Shown here in pieces: positions 8,237 to 17,552 of a stretch of 64,000 nucleotides of DNA; position 1 is the first letter of the stretch; each line of letters starts with the position of its first letter. Under the pieces are notes generated by a model. The model had not been told where the DNA came from, did not search any database, and saw only the letters and a program-made list of their open reading frames with translations. Source of the DNA: Lachancea mirantina (taxonomy: Eukaryota > Ascomycota > Saccharomycetes > Saccharomycetales > Saccharomycetaceae). Where the stretch lies: assembly GCA_900074745.1 (NCBI GenBank), contig LT598469.1, positions 310,001 through 374,000 of the forward strand, given 5' to 3'. The position numbers and the translations under genes were made by a program.

Positions 8237-8421
8237 GTTTGCTGGTTCAACTTTCGATATTCTGAATCCCGATTCTCACTGTCGCGGTAATATAGAATCT
8301 AGCAAATTTTTACTTATCATATACAACGAACAGGTCAGAAGTACTTGAAATTTGAAGGCATCGCCACGGCCTCTCTTCAAAGCTCACAAGGCGTGTAGAA
8401 GCCTGCTGAGTGGATTTCCCT

Positions 8422-8889
8422 ATGGAAAATGTGCTGGCTCACCTAATTGTAGAGGATCGGCAGACATGGAAGACTTTAATTTTTGCGCTTGGTGACGCTT
8501 CGCGAAGGTATTTTGAGGAAGGCCTCAGCAGTTCGCCGGGAGTAATGTCATCAGTCATTGCGACAATTAACAGCAGGCGAAATATTAAAGTGATGTTTTT
8601 GAGCAAGTTACAGTACTTGTATATGTTCCTTAACAAGTTTGAGAGTGCTAGAGATGAAATGGAATTTAATAGATTGGTAATTTTTGGATTAGATGAGATT
8701 TTGGGTTATCCAATTGAGGAGGGTCTCGACTCGTCACAGTTGAGACTTGCACATCTAATTTTCAGCGTTGCATGTCGGGTGGAACAGACTAAATCCATAG
8801 AAATTCAATTTGTGCCAAGCTTGCCATCTTCGTGCGAGGAATTAGACGTGCTGGAGCAGTACTGGAGAGAGTTGTCTTCAGAAAGATAA
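8422..8889 (+). CDS. SHU1: Shu complex subunit Shu1
   Basis: This gene encodes 155 residues from the first ATG at 8422. The similarity to S. cerevisiae Shu1 (150 residues) is modest but runs end to end: a Leu-Gly-Asp-x-Ser/Thr-Arg-Arg/Lys-Tyr patch near the start, then Val-x-Phe-Leu-x-Lys/Arg-Leu/Val-x-Tyr-Leu-Tyr-Met in the middle, and Gln-Leu-Arg-Leu later. Shu1 belongs with Shu2, Csm2 and Psy3 to a complex that promotes Rad51 filament assembly in error-free repair. Its position between MRP4 and STE20-side genes fits YHL006C. It converges on MRT4 with only 26 bp between stops. Confidence 0.85.
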   Translation: MENVLAHLIVEDRQTWKTLIFALGDASRRYFEEGLSSSPGVMSSVIATINSRRNIKVMFLSKLQYLYMFLNKFESARDEMEFNRLVIFGLDEILGYPIEEGLDSSQLRLAHLIFSVACRVEQTKSIEIQFVPSLPSSCEELDVLEQYWRELSSER

Positions 8890-8915
8890 TATACAAGCTT
8901 TTAATTTCTTATGGA

Positions 8916-9632
8916 TCATGCAATCTCGGTGTTTATGTTCAAAATCTCGACTTTAGAAGATTCGTTGTCGTAGAAAGCAATGATACCAACTTTGAACTGG
9001 GCCGCGGCTACGCCGAATTGTTTCAAAATCAAAGCTTGACGCACATCCAAAACATCGCCCTCAGTGCATACCCGGAACGGATTCTCTATCGTGATCTTAC
9101 CGCTTTTTATCTTCGTTGGAATTTTGAATTTGTTACGCATAGTTGGATCCAGCGAGTGAACCATAGGAACATCATCACTTTCGGAGATCTGGCCACCACG
9201 CGAGTAAACGATACCCGCTGGTAACTCAAATGTCAATGGTGCCTTCGATTTGGGCCTGCAGTAGTCCGACCGTGCATACGACAGAAAATAACCCTTGACG
9301 GTTTCTTCGTCTTCATTCGTGAACAGTAATCCGGTAACACCGGTGCACACTTTAGTCAATCCGGCCAAATTCTCTTTATATTCGTTCTCTCTTTTCTCCC
9401 CTAGAGCCTTCTCAAGCACTTTCCGCTTACCCAAAATAAGCTTCGAGCCTGTCCATGCTGTTCTTATTTCTTGTAAAACCGGTGTGCGCACGTCATCCAG
9501 TTTCAATGCCCATACGAATCTGTAAGTGTCCAGTGACTCTCTGACTTCATCGAAGATTCTTTCTTTGTTTTCTCTACCTTTCTTGTCGGTTTGCGCAAGT
9601 GTAACGAGCTTTGAGCGTTTAGATCTCGGCAT
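8916..9632 (-). CDS. MRT4: Ribosome assembly factor Mrt4 (P0-like)
   Basis: This 238-residue protein starts with the basic Met-Pro-Arg-Ser-Lys-Arg-Ser-Lys leader typical of Mrt4. It contains the uL10/P0-type RNA-binding fold (Arg-Phe-Val-Trp-Ala-Leu-Lys, Gly-Ser-Lys-Leu-Ile-Leu-Gly-Lys-Arg-Lys-Val, Gly-Leu-Leu-Phe-Thr-Asn) but lacks the acidic stalk tail of P0. Mrt4 occupies the P0 site on nuclear pre-60S particles and is replaced by P0 in the cytoplasm. Length agrees with S. cerevisiae (236). The upstream region carries PAC and RRPE motifs, the ribosome-biogenesis regulon signature. It is divergent from UFD4 with 269 bp between starts. Confidence 0.95.
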   Translation of the reverse strand: MPRSKRSKLVTLAQTDKKGRENKERIFDEVRESLDTYRFVWALKLDDVRTPVLQEIRTAWTGSKLILGKRKVLEKALGEKRENEYKENLAGLTKVCTGVTGLLFTNEDEETVKGYFLSYARSDYCRPKSKAPLTFELPAGIVYSRGGQISESDDVPMVHSLDPTMRNKFKIPTKIKSGKITIENPFRVCTEGDVLDVRQALILKQFGVAAAQFKVGIIAFYDNESSKVEILNINTEIA

Positions 9633-9716
9633 TTCGATAACTAATATTGGGTGAAACTAAGATAAACTACTAGTAAGCCAGTTATCACCACTGTCAATTT
9701 TACCTTTTAATGGATC

Positions 9717-9754
9717 GATGAGACGATGAGATGCGATGAGGTCTAAAAAATTTT
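9717..9754. promoter_or_regulatory. PAC and RRPE motifs upstream of MRT4
   Basis: Three PAC-type GATGAG cores (9717-9722, 9725-9730 and GCGATGAG at 9733-9740) are followed by an RRPE-type AAAAAATTTT at 9745-9754. They lie 85-122 bp before the MRT4 ATG. PAC is bound by Dot6/Tod6 and RRPE by Stb3, which tie ribosome-biogenesis genes to growth signals. The cluster also lies about 150-185 bp before the UFD4 ATG, but UFD4 is not a member of that regulon. Confidence 0.8.
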
Positions 9755-9901
9755 CTTTTCCGCGGGCCATTTTCTCTTTTTCACAGGGCTCGAATCTTTT
9801 TGCACGGCAGTAGGACTTTCAAACAGTGGCGAACTTGAACTTTGTTCAAGGGTTTTACACGATATTTGGAAAGGCTAGATGGGTTCTCTGAGTTGATAAT
9901 C

Positions 9902-12900
9902 ATGCCTAGTGACGCGTCTCCGGACCACTCATACGATGAAGATGGAGATTTTTTTATTGAGGAGGAGGTTAATGGCATTTATCATGATGAAATGGATGAC
10001 TCCGAGTACCAGAGTTACTCTTACGGTGAAGAAGATGAACTAGAAGAGGAGACATACGATGGAGAGGAAGCAAACGAGACTGTGGGGAGTGACGAAACTA
10101 GGATGAGTTTCCGGAATGCAGAGCATCAAGTCCATGGGAACGGTGCACGAAACATATCTAGGCATCGTCTTGATTCCGGCAGACCCTCCACTTTGCATGA
10201 GCTCCTGCATTCTTTAGCTTATCCATCAGAGGAAGGATTGCGGCATGATTACCGAAATAATGGCATTAACGTCTCTGGACGGCTCAATTTTGCAGAGTTG
10301 TTACCAGAGATGCTGAATTTTGTTCCTGACGCTGGACGGTCGAGGTCTACCGCCAATGGCATGATGAAGCTTATCGGAAACATTGAAAAGGCGGAACAGG
10401 ACACTTATCTGGCGTTGGAAAGCCTACGCAACATATCGGAACAACTTCTCATGCTGAATCCACTGACAGCGGAGCGTGTAATACCGCAGGATGATCTGTT
10501 GGCCACTGTTTTAAGGCTACTGTCCAATCCGCAGCTTCAGGAGGAGCTCGAGCTGCAACTTGCGGGGTGTCGTTGTCTCTACAACATTTTCGAAGTCAAC
10601 CCGGAAATGATCGCTGTTGCCGTTGATGACAACGCCATCGATGTCCTTAGAGATAAGCTTCTAGAAATAAACTACATTGATTTAGCCGAACAGGTTTTAG
10701 AAACCCTTGAATTCATTTCGAGGATTAACGGGCAGGATATTTTAGAATCGGGTTGTCTGGTTGCTTGCATGCAGTACATGGATTTTTTCACTACGCATGC
10801 ACAAAGAAAAGTTGTTGCGATAGTGGCAAATTCATGTGCAAGGGCTAAAGATGAAGACTATGATGAAATGCAAGAGGTTTTCCCGCTTTTGAAGACGGTT
10901 TTTATCAATTCATCAGACCAAGTGATTTCAAACAGGTCCCTAGACGCCGTTTATGGGATATGTCAAGGTGTAGCTGATATGGGTCAAGCTTTAGAATCGT
11001 TTTTTGATCTAGAAGTCATGCAGCGCTTAATGCATATCGTTTCAATTTCGGAATTTGAGCTTGATTCTAAGCTCAAGGCGTTGGATATTCTTTCTCAATT
11101 GGTGCTGAATAGCAGCAAGCTATCAACTGACATTATTTTCTCTGAAAAGGTACCGCTAATGTTGGAGGGCTGCATTAACCAGTTCAGGAAAACGTCAGAC
11201 TCGGCCTTACACGAGACGTTGATGTTTGTTCCCAAGCCATTGCTTACGAGTGTTTCGCGCTTTTTGGTTTTGCTCTTACCGGTGGAGGATTTTCAACTGT
11301 TGACAACTGACAACTTCAAGAAGCCTGATGTGTCAAATTTGATTGGGTATATCGAAAACTTGGCAGCACAAGTGACGCCAGTTTTAGTGGAAATTTACAC
11401 CAATTCTATTGATTTCGAAATAAGAAAATATGTGTTACTCGCACTTCTGAGAATATGCTCTTCGTTGGAGCCTGCAAAAGCCTCAGTGTTGGATGATAAT
11501 TTAGTTGGTATGCTTGCATCAACTCTTGCTCAAAACAAAAGCATTTATGAATCTAGCAATGGTCACGATTACGATGCTGGATTTCTTCTACTGGGCATAC
11601 TTTGTCTTGTGTTGCAGTCAGCAACCAAGTTCTCGGCAAGATTCTTCCCTGCCTTTAAAAGAGAGGGCGTTTTTGATGTCTTGAAATCCCTTTCAGATTT
11701 CATCGCGGGATCTGAAGCTAGACAGGAAAATGCGGCCAAAGATAAGTTTGAAGAAAAAGATGACGTTGATTCAGCGAGCGACAGTGACGATGGGGATGCG
11801 ATGTCGTTTAATGCCACTGACATCCCACCTCAAGTCACACCCCGGAAGCTTGTATTCAAAGTATTTCGGAAGATGGCTGGGTTCTACATTTTCTGGAAAA
11901 TAAGTGACCTTACCGCCCAGATAATGTCTCTAAGGGACAACACTGTATCGAAAGCTAGAGAGATTTTAGATGTTGAGGAGTGGATTAATCACATGAAAGA
12001 AGTATCATTAGTGAATTATTCTTCCCAGAACTGGGCAAACCTTTGGGCAGATGTCAAATCATTGCTATTTTCAGAAACATTCACAATATCTAGTTTTGAG
12101 CTAGTATCAACGGGTATGGTAAGCGCCATGTGGGCAGTCATTTCGCGTTATCCAAATTGTCAAAAAGAATTTCAAGAAGGCTTTGGCAAAGGGCTTCCGA
12201 TGTTAGTTGAGGCCTTGCAGTCAGCAATAACACGCCTCGAAACACTTCCAATAACGGAATGTGGACTGCCAAGTGAAGAAGGGCGTGCTGCGTCTTTGGG
12301 CAAGCAGGTAAAGATAAGGCTGGAGTTTGAAAAAACAGGAGATGAATATTCCCCACCCGCTAATTTGCATTCTGTTGTCATTTGCATTCACTGCGTTGCA
12401 TCTTTTCGCGCATTGAATGATTTTCTCAGGCATCGAATTTTGCAGTCTCAACTCCTCACTTCCCTTACCATAGCTTCCAGCTCCAATAGGAAGTTTAATG
12501 CTGAAGAATGGAAAGATAAGGAGTTTGAGTTTTTCGTCGATGGTAAGCCCCAGCGTTTATCTGAGACAATTTTTAGCGCCGTATTCAAGTCGTTTCTCTG
12601 CAAAAATGAAGATATCTCTCAAAAATGGGGCGAAACTCAGGTGATCACCTACCGCATCACTGACTTGAAGTCGAGCGTCGAAGAAAGCTCGCAAATATAT
12701 GCAAACGACATCTCCGAGGTGAATGTTCCTACACCACTAAAAGACGTACTGGGGTTATTGAGTTTTTGCAGACGCAAGGATCTGCCGGCTGATTTATTCA
12801 TAAATTCAAAATTGAGTGCCAAACTATCAAGGCAACTTGAGGAACCGTTGATTGTTGCCGGTGGAATACTTCCACCATGGACCTTGTACGTTACCAAATA

Positions 12901-14179
12901 TTATTCATTTCTATTTCCTATCGAAACGAGAATGTTTTTCCTTCAAAGCACCTCGTTTGGATACGGGAGACTCATACAGCTTTGGCGACAACGTACGGGC
13001 GATGACAAAGCATCCGGGGAGACCACTTTACAACAACTTGGGCGCCCAGGAAGACACAAGCTACGCATTTCGAGAGAAAATGCCTTTTTGAGTGCTCTTA
13101 AGATATTGGCAAAATATGGATCAACGCCCAATATGTTGGAGGTCGAATATCAAAATGAGGTCGGGTCGGGGCTGGGTCCGACTCTTGAGTTTTATGCCAC
13201 AATCTCAAAGGAATTTGCTAAAAAATCACACTTGATGTGGAGAAGGAACGACTACGGTCTATCGGGAAGCGATAATTTTGAGACAAGTTTATTGTTCCCA
13301 GCGCCTTTAGCAAACAATGCAGACAGCCCGAAAATTTTAGAACTATTTGAACACTTGGGTAACTTTGTTTCGAGATCAATGCTCGATAATCGAATTCTAG
13401 ACTTTCGATTCAGCGAAGCCTTTTTCCAGCTGGCTCATACCTCTGCTAGGGGTGACAAAGTCGATCTTACTAACAGAGCCGTCTGTTTGGACCTCTTGCA
13501 TTTGGTCGATCCTCAGATTGAAAAGTCCATTGCATATCTTTTGGATCAAAAGAACGCCAGCGAGGTAGAGAATCTGGCTTTAACATTTTACCTATCAGGT
13601 TATGATATTGAACTAGTTACCGGTGGGAAAAACATCGTGGTCACGTCGGAAAATTTAGAAGTATACCTTGAAAAACTACTAGATCAATTGTTGGGATCCG
13701 GAGTTCAAAAGCAGATTCAAAGTTTTATCGATGGTTTCTCTCGCGCATTCCCTTACGCTTCGCTACTAATATTTAGTCCGGCGGAATTGACCAATTTGTT
13801 TGGAATGATTGAAGAAGACTGGACAACGGAAACCCTATACTCCTACATTAATGCTGATCACGGTTACACCATGGACTCGGTATCAATACATGATTTTGTC
13901 TCAATTTTATCCGATTTTATTCCTGAGGAACGGCGTCTTTTCTTACAATTTTTGACTGGATCGCCAAAATTGCCTATTGGTGGATTTGAAAGTTTGAATC
14001 CCAAGTTTACAGTCGTTATGAAACATGCCGATGAAGGCATGCAACCAGATCATTATTTGCCAAGCGTCATGACATGTGCCAATTACTTAAAACTTCCGAA
14101 ATACAGCTCTAAATCGGTGATGCGTTCTCGAATAATTCAAGCAATGAAAGAAGGCGGCAACGCATTTTTACTCTCTTGA
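9902..14179 (+). CDS. UFD4: HECT-type ubiquitin ligase Ufd4
   Basis: The frame runs 1425 residues from the ATG at 9902. An acidic N-terminus (Asp/Glu/Ser/Tyr-rich to about residue 70) precedes an armadillo/HEAT-like region (about 130-560). The C-terminal HECT domain (about 1080-1425) ends with the catalytic Cys near residue 1392 (Met-Thr-Cys-Ala-Asn-Tyr-Leu-Lys-Leu-Pro). Ufd4 attaches ubiquitin to N-terminal ubiquitin-fusion substrates and works with Ubr1, Ufd2 and the proteasome. Length is close to S. cerevisiae (1483). A second acidic Asp-rich patch near residues 615-640 interrupts the repeat region. It is head-to-tail with STE20. Confidence 0.96.
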   Translation: MPSDASPDHSYDEDGDFFIEEEVNGIYHDEMDDSEYQSYSYGEEDELEEETYDGEEANETVGSDETRMSFRNAEHQVHGNGARNISRHRLDSGRPSTLHELLHSLAYPSEEGLRHDYRNNGINVSGRLNFAELLPEMLNFVPDAGRSRSTANGMMKLIGNIEKAEQDTYLALESLRNISEQLLMLNPLTAERVIPQDDLLATVLRLLSNPQLQEELELQLAGCRCLYNIFEVNPEMIAVAVDDNAIDVLRDKLLEINYIDLAEQVLETLEFISRINGQDILESGCLVACMQYMDFFTTHAQRKVVAIVANSCARAKDEDYDEMQEVFPLLKTVFINSSDQVISNRSLDAVYGICQGVADMGQALESFFDLEVMQRLMHIVSISEFELDSKLKALDILSQLVLNSSKLSTDIIFSEKVPLMLEGCINQFRKTSDSALHETLMFVPKPLLTSVSRFLVLLLPVEDFQLLTTDNFKKPDVSNLIGYIENLAAQVTPVLVEIYTNSIDFEIRKYVLLALLRICSSLEPAKASVLDDNLVGMLASTLAQNKSIYESSNGHDYDAGFLLLGILCLVLQSATKFSARFFPAFKREGVFDVLKSLSDFIAGSEARQENAAKDKFEEKDDVDSASDSDDGDAMSFNATDIPPQVTPRKLVFKVFRKMAGFYIFWKISDLTAQIMSLRDNTVSKAREILDVEEWINHMKEVSLVNYSSQNWANLWADVKSLLFSETFTISSFELVSTGMVSAMWAVISRYPNCQKEFQEGFGKGLPMLVEALQSAITRLETLPITECGLPSEEGRAASLGKQVKIRLEFEKTGDEYSPPANLHSVVICIHCVASFRALNDFLRHRILQSQLLTSLTIASSSNRKFNAEEWKDKEFEFFVDGKPQRLSETIFSAVFKSFLCKNEDISQKWGETQVITYRITDLKSSVEESSQIYANDISEVNVPTPLKDVLGLLSFCRRKDLPADLFINSKLSAKLSRQLEEPLIVAGGILPPWTLYVTKYYSFLFPIETRMFFLQSTSFGYGRLIQLWRQRTGDDKASGETTLQQLGRPGRHKLRISRENAFLSALKILAKYGSTPNMLEVEYQNEVGSGLGPTLEFYATISKEFAKKSHLMWRRNDYGLSGSDNFETSLLFPAPLANNADSPKILELFEHLGNFVSRSMLDNRILDFRFSEAFFQLAHTSARGDKVDLTNRAVCLDLLHLVDPQIEKSIAYLLDQKNASEVENLALTFYLSGYDIELVTGGKNIVVTSENLEVYLEKLLDQLLGSGVQKQIQSFIDGFSRAFPYASLLIFSPAELTNLFGMIEEDWTTETLYSYINADHGYTMDSVSIHDFVSILSDFIPEERRLFLQFLTGSPKLPIGGFESLNPKFTVVMKHADEGMQPDHYLPSVMTCANYLKLPKYSSKSVMRSRIIQAMKEGGNAFLLS

Positions 14180-14525
14180 GATCATGAGGCATTATTTCTT
14201 ACTGATAGCTTTTCGTTAGCTCAGTCCATGTGTATAGGTTCATAGGTTCTGTTTGGTTGAAAAAAATTAATGTTTCGAAATCAAAAATTTCGCAGCGTTG
14301 ATCTCGATCTGGTGACGAGAAAGGTGACACTTAAGATTATCAACTGTCAGACGAACGTCCTCGAATTATTTGCAAGCAGGAGATCACGCGACTGGTAACG
14401 TTGTAAGACAATTCAAAATCTTTGCTCCGCCTTTGTTTAACGTTCGCTTATCAACAAAGTACAATCAGGCATTTCGGCAATCATTTACTCATAGCACGTA
14501 AAGACAACGCAAGAGGCCTATAACG
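14180..14525. other. STE20 upstream spacer
   Basis: This 346-bp spacer between the UFD4 stop and STE20 start is AT-rich and should hold the STE20 promoter. I see no tRNA, snoRNA boxes or convincing pheromone-response repeat in it. Confidence 0.5.
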
Positions 14526-17348
14526 ATGGACTCTGATGCTGGTGGGCAAGAAGAATACCAGTTAATTGAGGAGAATGGTATAATTGATAGCGGGAATAAA
14601 AAAGCTCTTGCAAGCGATGAAGACGGTGAAGAAAGATTAGGCCTTCCTAGAGCAACGGGGACTTTGGATGTAAATGGCCTACAAAGTAAAGGTGAGCAAG
14701 AAATCAAAAGTCCACCTGGATATAGGTCCATGGATCCAGGAAAGCCCAAAATCTCTGATTTGGACGGTGTAAACAGGATTATAAGGTCGACGTCTTTGGA
14801 TGAGCCGATTCAATTCACTAGAGTTTCTTCATCGTCTGCACTTAGTACGAGCTCTTCTGAGAGAACAGATGGCATCATGAATGAAGATTCTCAGCGAATC
14901 ATGGAGAATGAGCTTTCGAGGTCAGAAAACGCCGCCAACTCGCATATACAACGTGACCAAGAACAATCCACTATCGGCGACAAGACGAATTCCACCATAC
15001 GGGTTTCTGACCATTATCAGCGTGACCAATCACGGACAGTAAGTCTATCTGCTGTTACTCCTGTGAGTAATGGTCCCAGTACGGAGACAGACTATCGCGC
15101 TTTGCAACACGACAGTCAGCTCTATAATGTAAGAGAAACCTCTACAAGTCCTGTGCACCATCAGGAGGATCAACAGCCTGTCTCCCGTGATGAGGGCACT
15201 GTACTGGATTCTATACCGAACGTTATTTCAGGAGCAAACAATACATTCAAGAAACAGTCTTCATTAGCCGAGAATTCAAATGAGAGCGGACAATTTTCGA
15301 CTCCCAAGTCAGGATTACCTTCGGCTTTTGCTGTTAGGAACAAAGAGGCTTTCCCTGCCTGGCAACCAACTTTAGGGTCTTCTCCCCTGGCGCAGACTCC
15401 GAAGTCACCTTTTAAACAGGTATCATCGCCTTTTTCCTCCTCTAAGCTCTTTTCAAGTACTCCAACTGAAATTTCTGTAAAAAATGCAGAGGAGAATAAG
15501 AAGAGAAGAAGTGGTGGTAGCAGCAAGGTGAAGGGCGTATTTTCATCGTTCATGCAAAATATGAAAAGGAGTTCTCAAAGTGAGAAGCGTAGATCTAGTG
15601 GGGGCGTTAAAATCTCTTCCCCATACAACGCGAAGCATGTTCATCACGTCGGTGTTGATAGCAAAACTGGTGAGTACACAGGGCTGCCTGAAGAATGGGA
15701 AAAAATGCTAGCATCCAGCGGTATATCGAAGAAGGAGCAGCAGCAACATCCTCAAGCAGTTATTGATATTGTTAGGTTCTATCAGGACGTGACTGAAAAC
15801 AATGGCGAAGACAAGGTTTTTAAAACCTTCAATGTCGGAAATTATGCAAAGAATTTCTCAAGCTCTTCTTCATTCGCAACACCTGCGTCTTCGTCCGTAC
15901 CTAAGTTGGAGGGTGGATTACCTGCGATTGGAACTAGTGATTCTTCGACCTCCTTGGCACAAGGAGAAAATGAATTCCTGAATGATACTTTAAGATCACC
16001 TCTGAACTTCGCAGAAAATTCAAGATCTCCGCAAGTAAATCAAAACGAGAAGTATTTACCCAGCCGCCCTGCTCCAAAGCCGCCAACCAGCTTGAAAGAT
16101 GATGTCAGCTCACCATTAGCTTTTTCTTCACCATCAAATTCCAGCCCAAATATCAAACGCGCGGGTAGTTTGACCTCAGGATTCAGATCTCTTTCAAGAA
16201 AGGGTACTGTTTCAAAAGAGAAGCAATCCTTACCCGCTTTGCCGACTTCATCTGGGGCAAATGTGAAGCGAGATGCAAGCGTTAACAAGGTGTCTTCGCC
16301 TGTTAGAGCCGCTCCTCCTCCTCCGCCAATTTCTAAAGATGAGAGCAAAAGCACAGCTGACACCGGCAAAGAAGTTCAGAATTCTGCAGAAAAGAAGAGG
16401 GAGGATAGAAGAAGGAAGATACAACAATTATACGCTAAACTTGGTGAAATTTGCACTGAGGGCGATCCTAGTGTCATTTACAAGGACTTAGTCAAAATAG
16501 GCCAGGGTGCCTCCGGAGGTGTATACACAGCGTATGAGGTGGGAACCAACGCTTCGGTTGCTATCAAACAAATGAGCCTTGAGAAACAACCAAAGAAAGA
16601 ACTCATAATTAATGAGATTTTGGTTATGAAGGCCAGTAAGCACGAAAATATCGTCAATTTTATTGATTCTTATCTGCTGAAGGGTGACCTTTGGGTTGTG
16701 ATGGAGTACATGGAGGGAGGTTCTTTGACTGATGTCGTCACACATTGCATATTGACAGAAGGGCAGATAGGCGCGGTTTGTAGGGAAACGTTAAAGGGTC
16801 TCCAATTTCTGCATTCCAAGGGAGTTATACATCGGGACATCAAATCTGATAATATTCTTCTTTCTTTGAGCGGCAACATCAAGCTTACTGATTTCGGATT
16901 CTGTGCACAGATTAATGAGATTAATCTGAAGAGAACGACAATGGTGGGGACACCTTATTGGATGGCCCCTGAGGTCGTTTCGCGAAAGGAATATGGACCG
17001 AAAGTGGATATCTGGTCGTTGGGAATAATGATCATAGAGATGATCGAGGGCGAACCCCCCTACCTAAATGAAACACCGCTTAGAGCGTTGTATCTCATCG
17101 CAACGAACGGAACACCAAATCTGAAGGACCCCGAGAGCCTCAGTAGTAATTTGAAAAGCTTCCTGAATTGGTGTCTTCAAGTAAATCCTGATGAAAGAGC
17201 TGCCGCTGACGAACTCTTGAAGGATCCATTCGTGGAAACGTATGCTGATCCTAATAGTTCTCTAGCTCCGTTGGTGAAGCTCGCTCGAATGAAAAGACTG
17301 GCGGAGAAAATGGAGAATGATGATGAAGAGACTGATGAAGAACGCTAA
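14526..17348 (+). CDS. STE20: p21-activated kinase Ste20
   Basis: This protein has 940 residues, almost the S. cerevisiae length (939). A Ser-rich N-terminal half leads to a CRIB domain at about 363-425 (Ile-Ser-Ser-Pro-Tyr-Asn-Ala-Lys-His then His-Val-Gly-Val-Asp), which binds Cdc42-GTP. Pro-rich SH3-ligand stretches follow (Pro-Ala-Pro-Lys-Pro-Pro; six consecutive Pro near 597-603). The kinase domain spans about 653-907 with a Gly-rich loop, His-Arg-Asp-Ile-Lys-Ser-Asp-Asn catalytic loop, Asp-Phe-Gly and Gly-Thr-Pro-Tyr-Trp-Met-Ala-Pro-Glu. The C-terminal Ser-Leu-Ala-Pro-Leu-Val-Lys-Leu-Ala-Arg element is the G-beta-binding motif. It acts in mating, filamentation and osmosensing MAPK cascades. 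It converges on MIF2. Confidence 0.97.
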   Translation: MDSDAGGQEEYQLIEENGIIDSGNKKALASDEDGEERLGLPRATGTLDVNGLQSKGEQEIKSPPGYRSMDPGKPKISDLDGVNRIIRSTSLDEPIQFTRVSSSSALSTSSSERTDGIMNEDSQRIMENELSRSENAANSHIQRDQEQSTIGDKTNSTIRVSDHYQRDQSRTVSLSAVTPVSNGPSTETDYRALQHDSQLYNVRETSTSPVHHQEDQQPVSRDEGTVLDSIPNVISGANNTFKKQSSLAENSNESGQFSTPKSGLPSAFAVRNKEAFPAWQPTLGSSPLAQTPKSPFKQVSSPFSSSKLFSSTPTEISVKNAEENKKRRSGGSSKVKGVFSSFMQNMKRSSQSEKRRSSGGVKISSPYNAKHVHHVGVDSKTGEYTGLPEEWEKMLASSGISKKEQQQHPQAVIDIVRFYQDVTENNGEDKVFKTFNVGNYAKNFSSSSSFATPASSSVPKLEGGLPAIGTSDSSTSLAQGENEFLNDTLRSPLNFAENSRSPQVNQNEKYLPSRPAPKPPTSLKDDVSSPLAFSSPSNSSPNIKRAGSLTSGFRSLSRKGTVSKEKQSLPALPTSSGANVKRDASVNKVSSPVRAAPPPPPISKDESKSTADTGKEVQNSAEKKREDRRRKIQQLYAKLGEICTEGDPSVIYKDLVKIGQGASGGVYTAYEVGTNASVAIKQMSLEKQPKKELIINEILVMKASKHENIVNFIDSYLLKGDLWVVMEYMEGGSLTDVVTHCILTEGQIGAVCRETLKGLQFLHSKGVIHRDIKSDNILLSLSGNIKLTDFGFCAQINEINLKRTTMVGTPYWMAPEVVSRKEYGPKVDIWSLGIMIIEMIEGEPPYLNETPLRALYLIATNGTPNLKDPESLSSNLKSFLNWCLQVNPDERAAADELLKDPFVETYADPNSSLAPLVKLARMKRLAEKMENDDEETDEER

Positions 17349-17552
17349 ATTGGGTGAGTGAAATTATCCGAAGAAAATGATGTTATTATAAATGGTGTAA
17401 AAGAGATCGCGAGGAAGGTTAACTGGTTTGACCGCACTCTTGAAGTTATTGACTTGAAACAGAGTGCACATGTAACACTAAAGATTATAGATTATTTCGC
17501 ATTAGATGCATCTAATCAGAGATTGATGAATTTGAACAAATAGTAAACTTTT

